DNA from: DASUFI01 sp036274635
GTDB lineage: Bacteria; Planctomycetota; B15-G4
Direction: 5' to 3'
Assembly (NCBI GenBank): GCA_036274635.1
Contig: DASUFI010000106.1
Span: 1-6,018 of the forward strand
DNA length: 6,018 nt
Below the pieces are notes generated by a model. That model was not told the origin of the DNA. It made no database searches and saw nothing but the letters and a program-made list of their open reading frames with translations. A program made the translations under genes and the position numbers. This document shows positions 1 to 4,012 of the stretch, piece by piece (positions within the stretch are counted from its first letter, which is position 1; each line of letters starts with the position of its first letter).

Positions 1-1
1 G

Positions 2-823
2 GTCTCCACCGGCGCGCTCATGTGCCACGGCCTGGTCGAGACCGCCGGCATGCTGCACTTCAAGGCCGACCCGCGCATGCCCGACGAGAAGCTCTTCGAG
101 AAGGGCTACAACCGGGTGTACGACACGATCGAGCTGGAGCAGAACCTCGACGACACCGAGCGCATCATGGCGCAGGTGCTGGGTGACGTGCCCGAGGGCG
201 AGACGCTCTGCTCGTACAAGCTCAACCGCCTCATCGGCGCCTGGCTGCACCGGAACACCAAGGGTCGCGGCCCGCTGCGCGTGGCCTTCGAGCACGGCGT
301 GCCTGTCTTCGTGCCGGCCTTCACCGACAGCGAGCTCGGGCTCGACTACGCCACCAACAACCACCGCCGCCGCCTCGCGGGCAAGGGCCCCCTGTCCTAC
401 GACCCCTTCCTCGACCTCGAGCGCTTCCGCGAGCTGGTCGACGCGCACGAGACCTGGGGCATCTTCACCATCGGCGGCGGCGTGCCGCGCAACTGGGCCC
501 AGCAGGTGGCGCCCTTCATCGACATCCTCGGCAAGCGCGTCCCGCAGATGCGCCGGCCGCTCAAGCGCTACAAGTACGCCGTCCGCATCTGCCCCGAGCC
601 GGTGCACTGGGGCGGGTTGTCGGGCTGCGATTACAGCGAGTCCGTGAGCTGGGGCAAGATCCTGCCGCGCAGCGAAGGCGGGCGCTGGGCGGAGGTGAAG
701 GACGACGCGACGGTGGCGTGGCCGCTCATCGTGAAAGCGGTGATGGAGCGGGTGGGCGAGGGGAGGAAGGGCGAGGCGACCAAGACCCGCGGGCGCAAGG
801 CGCCACCGGCGGTGACGGCCTGA
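2..823 (+). CDS. Deoxyhypusine synthase-family protein (5' end outside window)
   Basis: The reading frame is open from base 2, so the start lies upstream; 273 C-terminal residues are visible. Known family members run to roughly 320-370 residues, so about 50-100 are missing. Family marks are an N-terminal STGALMCHGLVETAGMLHF block, PVFVPAFTDSELG, the glycine-rich IFTIGGGVPRNW (NAD-binding region) and ESVSWGK. The lysine of the last motif, at bases 656-658, matches the active-site lysine that forms the enzyme-substrate imine in eukaryotic deoxyhypusine synthase; the Glu six residues before it and the Trp two before it are also kept. The family moves an aminobutyl group from spermidine, using NAD. 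Bacteria generally lack eIF5A, so the likely role is making a polyamine (homospermidine or spermidine type), not protein modification; this is inferred. About 24 Lys/Arg-rich residues at the C-terminus look like an extension. The gene converges on the next one with a 10-base gap. Family assignment is secure; substrate is not. Confidence 0.9.
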   Translation, partial: VSTGALMCHGLVETAGMLHFKADPRMPDEKLFEKGYNRVYDTIELEQNLDDTERIMAQVLGDVPEGETLCSYKLNRLIGAWLHRNTKGRGPLRVAFEHGVPVFVPAFTDSELGLDYATNNHRRRLAGKGPLSYDPFLDLERFRELVDAHETWGIFTIGGGVPRNWAQQVAPFIDILGKRVPQMRRPLKRYKYAVRICPEPVHWGGLSGCDYSESVSWGKILPRSEGGRWAEVKDDATVAWPLIVKAVMERVGEGRKGEATKTRGRKAPPAVTA

Positions 824-831
824 CAGCCGTC
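814..831. terminator. Hairpin over the stop codon at a convergent junction
   Basis: A perfect 6-bp inverted repeat, GACGGC and GCCGTC, encloses a 6-base loop that contains the TGA stop of the upstream gene. It ends three bases before the stop of the opposing gene at 834-836. No T-run follows on either strand, so this is at best an atypical terminator or a 3'-end stabilising hairpin. Confidence 0.3.
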
Positions 832-833
832 GA

Positions 834-1070
834 TCATCCGGGCGGCAGCCGGCGCTTGATCTCCTGAACGTCCGCGATGCAGGTCGACAACGCGCGCTCG
901 TCATCATCGGCTGTGATGGCGACCTTTCGTCCCCAGAGATCGATCCCCTCGGCGTACCACTGACCGGGCGACCGTTCCTCGACCCTGAAGAACCAGCCTG
1001 GCACGCGATCGGCGATCGGATGCGTTCGGCGCACCAGGGCTTCGTCGAGCTTCGAGACGGGACGCTTCAT
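834..1070 (-). CDS. Small protein of unknown function (78 aa)
   Basis: I do not recognise this family. The protein is soluble-looking, with no signal peptide or membrane segment. It has a basic N-terminus (MKRPVSKLDEALVRR), an aromatic middle (GWFFRVEE, GQWYAEGIDLWG) that may form a small beta-sheet, and a C-terminal stretch (DDDERALSTCIADVQEIKRR) likely to be one amphipathic helix. The ATG at 1070 is favoured because AGGTGA lies just upstream, and that Shine-Dalgarno overlaps the TGA stop (1075-1077) of the preceding gene. The 4-base gap implies co-transcription and probably translational coupling with the winged-helix regulator. Its codons look somewhat less GC-biased than its neighbours, which could mean recent acquisition or weak constraint. 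Whether it is a partner of the regulator or an independent cargo protein cannot be told from sequence. Confidence 0.7.
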   Translation of the reverse strand: MKRPVSKLDEALVRRTHPIADRVPGWFFRVEERSPGQWYAEGIDLWGRKVAITADDDERALSTCIADVQEIKRRLPPG

Positions 1071-1074
1071 GAGC

Positions 1075-1377
1075 TCACCTCGCCCACGGCCGCCTCACGG
1101 TGTACACCGGCACCGCCGTGATGCTCGCGCGCTCGATGCCCAGCAGCTTGCGCTTGCTCAGCCGCCAGATCGCCTCCTGCACCGCGCGCTTGCTGAGCCC
1201 CGTGGCCGCCGCGACGTCCAGCAGGCTCACCTGCACGCTCGCCTGGCCCGCGCCCAGGCTGCTGCGCCACAGGCACAGCCACACCAGGAAGGCCGAGGGC
1301 TGCCGGTCGTGGCCCACGATGTCGGGCATGAGCGAGTCGATCACGTAGGCGTCCAGCGGCACGGTCGCGGTGGGCAT
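1075..1377 (-). CDS. Winged-helix/HTH DNA-binding protein (100 aa)
   Basis: Residues about 55-85 read as a helix-turn-helix: LLDVAAATGLSKRAVQEAIW has the expected A-x3-G turn spacing and a basic recognition helix, and is followed by RLSKRKLLGIERA, typical of a wing. The N-terminal half (YVIDSLMPDIVGHDRQPSAF, then LVWLCLWR) probably forms the helices that pack on the HTH. There is no ligand-binding domain, so it is either a simple regulator or a small accessory DNA-binding protein. The ATG at 1377 is chosen over in-frame starts further upstream because GGAG (1384-1387, read on the minus strand) sits 6 bases before it, and because the longer forms would run into the divergent VOC gene and lack family-like sequence. 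It is the first gene of a two-gene unit with the 78-residue protein. A short dyad (1393-1407) just upstream could be an autoregulatory site. Confidence 0.8.
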   Translation of the reverse strand: MPTATVPLDAYVIDSLMPDIVGHDRQPSAFLVWLCLWRSSLGAGQASVQVSLLDVAAATGLSKRAVQEAIWRLSKRKLLGIERASITAVPVYTVRRPWAR

Positions 1378-1392
1378 GCTCGTCTCCAGCTG

Positions 1393-1407
1393 TGGCAACG
1401 GATGCCA
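1393..1407. promoter_or_regulatory. Candidate operator dyad TGGCA-N5-TGCCA
   Basis: Perfect 5-bp arms are separated by 5 bases, ending 16 bases upstream of the regulator's ATG and adjoining its Shine-Dalgarno. Position and symmetry suit an autoregulatory operator, but 5-bp arms are short enough to arise by chance. I could not identify convincing -35/-10 boxes on either strand in this gap. Confidence 0.25.
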
Positions 1408-1463
1408 TGCTAAGCGAGTCACGCCTTGCGGCCCGCGCGCAACGCCGGTGAACTGTGCGCCTC

Positions 1464-1483
1464 GGCCGGCGATGGTGCCGGCC
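1464..1483. promoter_or_regulatory. 7-6-7 inverted repeat before the VOC gene
   Basis: GGCCGGC and GCCGGCC form perfect 7-bp arms around a 6-base centre (GATGGT), ending 7 bases before the GAGGAG ribosome-binding site of the VOC gene. It could be an operator in DNA or a 5'-leader hairpin in RNA. It lies in the divergent intergenic region shared with the winged-helix gene, which makes that protein a plausible binder; this is inference only. Confidence 0.3.
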
Positions 1484-1490
1484 CTGCTCC

Positions 1491-1496
1491 GAGGAG
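1491..1496 (+). promoter_or_regulatory. Strong Shine-Dalgarno (GAGGAG) fixing the VOC start
   Basis: GAGGAG lies 5 bases before the ATG at 1502. It fixes that start and argues against the in-frame upstream ATGs at 1370 and 1376, which lack both family sequence and a comparable site. Confidence 0.7.
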
Positions 1497-1501
1497 TTCC
1501 C

Positions 1502-1867
1502 ATGATCAAGGCCATGAAGTTCGTCGGCGTGCCTGTGAGCGATCAGCAGCGGGCGCTCGACTTCTACACGGAGAAGCTGGGCTTCCGCGTCATCACGGAC
1601 CAGCCCTTCGACGACACGCAGCGCTGGATCGAGCTGGGCATCGGGCGCAACGGCACGGGCATCGCTCTCTTCACGCCGCCGGAGCACAAGAGCCGCATCG
1701 GCACTTTCACCGGCATCTCGCTCATCGCGGATGACGTGAAGGCCACGTGCGCCGACCCGAAGGCCAAGGGCGTGAAGATCGCGCAGGAGCCGCAGGACAT
1801 GGACTGGGGCATGTTCGCGATGATCGCGGACCCGGACGGCAACACCTTCGTCCTCGGATCGGGCTGA
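1502..1867 (+). CDS. VOC (glyoxalase/bleomycin-resistance fold) family protein
   Basis: The 121 residues match one full VOC module of two beta-alpha-beta-beta-beta units. The first unit is MKFVGVPVSDQQRALDFYTE-KLGF with RWIELG and GIALF. The second starts at ISLIADDVKATCADPKAKGV and ends in the family signature DPDGNTFVL. Such proteins dimerise and bind a metal, a small ligand or an antibiotic. The positions where metal-dependent members carry His in the first strand and Glu in the last appear here as non-ligand residues (Phe/Val region and Val of NTFVL), so glyoxalase I chemistry is doubtful; many small VOC proteins of this subtype have no known substrate. The gene is monocistronic, divergent from the winged-helix regulator and convergent with the PA2169-type genes. 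The fold assignment is secure; function is unknown. Confidence 0.88.
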   Translation: MIKAMKFVGVPVSDQQRALDFYTEKLGFRVITDQPFDDTQRWIELGIGRNGTGIALFTPPEHKSRIGTFTGISLIADDVKATCADPKAKGVKIAQEPQDMDWGMFAMIADPDGNTFVLGSG

Positions 1868-1905
1868 GCGCCGCGCCCCCCGCAACCGGCGGCTGGGCTC
1901 AGCCC
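1861..1905. terminator. Candidate bidirectional hairpin at a convergent junction
   Basis: The 9-bp repeat GGGCTGAGC (1861-1869) has its exact complement GCTCAGCCC at 1897-1905. Each arm contains the stop codon of one of the two converging genes (TGA at 1865-1867 plus strand; TGA at 1901-1899 minus strand). An inner 5-bp stem, 1870-1874 with 1889-1893, can stack after a 3-base bulge. The position and symmetry suit a shared bidirectional terminator or mRNA 3'-end stabiliser. No T-tract follows, so it is not a textbook intrinsic terminator. Confidence 0.45.
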
Positions 1906-2357
1906 CTGACGCGCGCCATGGCCTCGCGCAGGGCCTGCAGCAGCGCGCGCGTCAGCCGCAGCTGCAGCTCCTGCCGGCGCACGAGCGAGCGGGCGCGCAG
2001 CGGCAGGGCGGCGAGGGCGTCCGCGTAGGCCAGCAGCGCCTGGTCCTCGCAGTTCTCGCACTCGTTCAGCGCGGCGTCCGCGTCGTGCGCGCGACGGGCG
2101 GCCCGCAGCGCGATCCAATTGCGATGCAAGGGCCGTACGCCGTCGGGCGACAGATCGGGGTCGCCGCCGAGCGCGCGCACCTCCGCCTGCAGCTCGTGCA
2201 CGAACTGCAGGTGCTTCAGGGCGCCGCAGGCGAAGGCCTCGCGCGCGCGCGGGTCGGCGGCCAGCGAGGCGGCCACGCCGAAGCGGGCGTGGCCGTCCTT
2301 GCACAGCTCGATGAGCTCGTCCAGGCGCAGGATGGCTTCGGGGTCTTCGGCCGGCAT
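1899..2357 (-). CDS. PA2169/DUF2383 family four-helix-bundle protein, second copy
   Basis: This 152-residue protein aligns along its length with the product of the next gene upstream. Shared features are LDELIELCKDG, FVHELQAEVRALGGDP, the invariant-looking LHRNWIALR and the acidic ECENCEDQAL helix. The family adopts a ferritin-like four-helix bundle, and a role in stress or metal handling is often suggested but not established. There is no signal peptide, so it is cytoplasmic. Compared with its partner it is richer in Ala, Arg and Leu, and the acidic helix has Cys where the other has Arg (CENCED versus CERGED), so it is the more divergent copy. GGAGG (minus strand, 2365-2361) is only 3 bases from the ATG, and GAGGAA a little further upstream gives an alternative site. 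It follows its paralogue after 58 bases and is probably co-transcribed. Confidence 0.85.
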   Translation of the reverse strand: MPAEDPEAILRLDELIELCKDGHARFGVAASLAADPRAREAFACGALKHLQFVHELQAEVRALGGDPDLSPDGVRPLHRNWIALRAARRAHDADAALNECENCEDQALLAYADALAALPLRARSLVRRQELQLRLTRALLQALREAMARVRG

Positions 2358-2374
2358 GCTCCTCCGCTTCCTCT

Positions 2375-2396
2375 CGCGCGAGCTCGCCGTCGCGCG
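2375..2396. other. Hairpin between the two paralogous genes
   Basis: CGCGCGA (2375-2381) and TCGCGCG (2390-2396) can form a 7-bp stem with an 8-base loop in the 58-base gap. It may set differential expression or stability within the unit, or be incidental in such GC-rich DNA. Confidence 0.25.
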
Positions 2397-2415
2397 CCGA
2401 CGCGGCCCGTGCTCC

Positions 2416-2880
2416 TCAGGACTGTCCGGCCGCCTTCTCCGAGTCGCGCAGCGCCCGCATCGTGTCGTGGGCGCGCTGCACCTCGCCGGCCTGGCGCACC
2501 ACCAGGACGCGTGCTGTCTCGGGCAGCGGCTTCCCGGACGCGTCGCGGAAGGCCTTCACGGCATGGTCCTCGCCGCGCTCGCACTCCGAGAGCACGGCCT
2601 TCTCGTCCTTGCTGGTGACGGCCGTGCGCAGGTTGATCCAGCCGCGGTGCATGGCTCCCGCCGCGGAGCCGGAGTCGTCCGCCTTGCCGCCCAGCCGCTG
2701 CACCTCTTCCTGAAGCTCGGTCACGAAGCGTGCGCGCTGCATGCTGTTGCGGCGGAACAGGTCCTTGTAGCGCACGTCCTTGACCGACTCGGCCGCGGTC
2801 TCGAAGCCCTTGCGGCCGTCCTCGCAGACCTCGATGAGGTCGTTGAGGACCTTGATGGACTCCTTGTCCGGATTCGTCAT
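2416..2880 (-). CDS. PA2169/DUF2383 family four-helix-bundle protein, first copy
   Basis: The 154-residue protein carries the family pattern. Helix 1 has VLNDLIEVCEDGRKGFETAA, helix 2 has MQRARFVTELQEEVQRLGG, then comes the short linker MHRGWINLR, helix 3 has LSECERGEDHAVKAFRDA, and helix 4 begins at PETARVLVVRQAGEVQRAHD. Glu/Asp and His residues lie along helices 1, 3 and 4 as expected for a ferritin-like bundle, but no metal site can be proven from sequence. It is cytoplasmic, with no signal peptide. The ATG at 2880 is supported by AGGAA (minus strand, 2891-2887) 6 bases upstream and by the point where family similarity begins; the longer in-frame extension looks non-coding. It is first in a tandem pair with its paralogue and divergent from the secreted operon. 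Confidence 0.88.
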   Translation of the reverse strand: MTNPDKESIKVLNDLIEVCEDGRKGFETAAESVKDVRYKDLFRRNSMQRARFVTELQEEVQRLGGKADDSGSAAGAMHRGWINLRTAVTSKDEKAVLSECERGEDHAVKAFRDASGKPLPETARVLVVRQAGEVQRAHDTMRALRDSEKAAGQS

Positions 2881-2982
2881 GGCGGGTTCCTGGGGGTTGG
2901 ATCGGCGTGGGGGACCGCAAGCGCCATGCCACGGCGGGCGGACGGCCGGGCGTCGCCTCGCGCCTGCCACGCGCTGATTCGG

Positions 2983-3020
2983 CTGCCGGGGGGCCTGCCG
3001 CCTACGGCAGGCGCCGGCAG
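2983..3020. ncRNA. Possible structured leader, stem 1 (double-stem hairpin)
   Basis: The inner stem GCCTGCCG/CGGCAGGC (2993-3000 with 3005-3012) is 8 bp with a CCTA loop. The outer stem CTGCCGG/CCGGCAG (2983-2989 with 3014-3020) adds 7 bp across a small asymmetric internal loop (3 bases against 1). No T-tract follows. The element is about 130 bases upstream of the secreted operon and about 100 bases upstream of the divergent gene, so it is not placed as a terminator of any annotated gene. Confidence 0.35.
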
Positions 3021-3032
3021 GTTCTGCAATCC

Positions 3033-3057
3033 GCCGCGCGCCGTGAGCACGCGCGGC
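3033..3057. ncRNA. Possible structured leader, stem 2
   Basis: GCCGCGCG (3033-3040) and CGCGCGGC (3050-3057) form a perfect 8-bp stem with a 9-base loop (CCGTGAGCA). It follows the first hairpin after 12 bases. Confidence 0.3.
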
Positions 3058-3096
3058 AATTCCTGGACGAGCTGCGTGCGGTCGAGGTGCCCTCAA

Positions 3097-3113
3097 GCCC
3101 GCGTCCCGCGGGC
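3097..3113. ncRNA. Possible structured leader, stem 3
   Basis: GCCCGCG (3097-3103) and CGCGGGC (3107-3113) form a perfect 7-bp stem with a 3-base loop, 28 bases before the ribosome-binding site of the secreted operon. Confidence 0.3.
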
Positions 3114-3141
3114 GCCGAAGAATCGAGGTCGGTCTCTCCCC

Positions 3142-3146
3142 GAGGA
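3142..3146 (+). promoter_or_regulatory. Shine-Dalgarno (GAGGA) fixing the IPT/TIG start
   Basis: GAGGA lies 6 bases before the ATG at 3153, where a canonical signal peptide begins. Together they exclude the much longer in-frame extension that starts at 2907. Confidence 0.65.
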
Positions 3147-3152
3147 TCCTGC

Positions 3153-3995
3153 ATGCGACGGCCCGCACTCCGTCTCGCCTGCCTCGCGCTCCTGGCCGTG
3201 CCGGCCGCCGCACAGATCGCCCGTTCCCCGCAGACGCGCCTGCTGGCGCTGACGCTGGACGGTGCGGGCGGCAGCGCGGCGTCGGTGGAGGTCGCCGCGC
3301 ACGTCTCGCTGGGTGATCTCTCGGGCGGCCAGCTCGCCTCCAACCACTATCGCGCCGTCTTCGGCTTCCTGGCGGGCAACGATCCGCACGCCACCACCGC
3401 GCCCGTCGTCTTCGGCGTGCAGCCGCCCTTCGGGCCGCTGACGGGCGGACAGGTCCTCACGCTGACCGGCCTGAACTTCGACAACTTCCGCCAGGGCGAC
3501 AGCCTCGAGGTGAGCATCGGCGGCCGGTCGGTCGGCGACGTCTCGGTGCACTCGTCCACGCTGGTCGCGGTGGTCTGCCCGCCGGGGGAGCCCGGCCCCG
3601 CCGACGTGGTCGTGACCAGCAGCCTCGGCACCTCGACGGCCGAGGGCGCCTTCACCTACATCCCCGCCATCGCCACCACGCCCGTGGTGCGCCTCGGCGG
3701 CGAGATCGAGCTGCGCAACTGGGGCCCGCCCGGCGACAGCTACGTGACCCTCGCGTCGCTCACCCCGTGGTCGGCGCGCACGCGCTTCGGGCCCCTGCTG
3801 ATCGGTCCCATCGCCTTCCAGCTCATGCCGGCCCGGCGCTACCCCGCGCCGGATGGCCTCGCGATCGTCTCCGTCCGGCTGCCGGACGACGACGTGCTGG
3901 CGGGGCTCACCTTCTACTTCCAGTCGCTGGACGTCAGCCGCACGCCGCCTTTCGGCGGCACGCTCACGAACGCCAGCACGGTCACCGTCCCCTAG
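3153..3995 (+). CDS. Secreted IPT/TIG-domain protein
   Basis: The product has 280 residues. Residues 1-20 are a signal peptide (RR near the start, hydrophobic LACLALLAVPAAA) with a likely signal peptidase I cut after AAA, before Q21. Residues about 21-83 form an N-terminal segment (SVEVAAHVSLGDLSGG, YRAVFGFLAGND) of a kind seen in exported beta-rich proteins. Residues about 84-172 are an IPT/TIG immunoglobulin-like domain: PVVFGVQPPFGPLTGGQVLT, then LTGLNF, VSIGG and PADVVVTSSLGTSTAEGAFT. Residues about 173-280 are a second beta-rich module (ELRNWGPPGDSYVTLASL, then LLIGPIAFQLM and VLAGLTFYFQSLDV) resembling C-terminal domains of planctomycete secreted proteins, as far as I recall. There is no membrane anchor or lipobox. 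It is first in an operon with the collagen-like gene, 17 bases downstream, so the two are likely surface or matrix partners. Specific function unknown. Confidence 0.85.
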   Translation: MRRPALRLACLALLAVPAAAQIARSPQTRLLALTLDGAGGSAASVEVAAHVSLGDLSGGQLASNHYRAVFGFLAGNDPHATTAPVVFGVQPPFGPLTGGQVLTLTGLNFDNFRQGDSLEVSIGGRSVGDVSVHSSTLVAVVCPPGEPGPADVVVTSSLGTSTAEGAFTYIPAIATTPVVRLGGEIELRNWGPPGDSYVTLASLTPWSARTRFGPLLIGPIAFQLMPARRYPAPDGLAIVSVRLPDDDVLAGLTFYFQSLDVSRTPPFGGTLTNASTVTVP

Positions 3996-4000
3996 CCACC

Positions 4001-4006
4001 GAGAGA
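4001..4006 (+). promoter_or_regulatory. Weak Shine-Dalgarno (GAGAGA) of the collagen-like gene
   Basis: GAGAGA lies 6 bases before the ATG at 4013, inside the 17-base gap after the IPT/TIG gene. It is a weaker match than the site of the first gene. The signal peptide beginning exactly at 4013 supports this start over the in-frame extension that overlaps the previous gene. Confidence 0.5.
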
Positions 4007-4012
4007 TCGCCC

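Larger units (their letters stand above)
2881..3152. other. Divergent intergenic region with three strong hairpins
   Basis: This is the longest gap in the window (272 bases) and must hold the promoters for the PA2169-type pair (minus) and the secreted operon (plus). I see no convincing sigma-70 boxes. It contains three successive hairpins at 2983-3020, 3033-3057 and 3097-3113, each with perfect GC-rich stems. An open frame does cross it, but its sequence is low in recognisable character and the signal peptide at 3153 with its own ribosome-binding site argues it is untranslated. A structured 5' leader or a small RNA is possible. Confidence 0.5.

Noticed and set aside
1378..1501. Sigma-70-type promoter boxes such as TAGCAT on the minus strand
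   Set aside because: No hexamer at 16-18 base spacing resembles a -35 box; the match is not better than chance.
1564..2304. Minus-strand 246-codon frame spanning the VOC and PA2169 genes
   Set aside because: It is an Arg/Ala-rich high-GC shadow in a different frame from both real genes, and reads antisense through the VOC gene.
2907..3152. N-terminal extension of the IPT/TIG protein
   Set aside because: It would bury a canonical signal peptide internally, and a good ribosome-binding site lies right before 3153.
2119..3252. Plus-strand 377-codon frame opposite the PA2169-type genes
   Set aside because: Its translation is Arg/Ala/Ser-rich with no domain, and the opposite strand encodes two recognisable paralogues with ribosome-binding sites.
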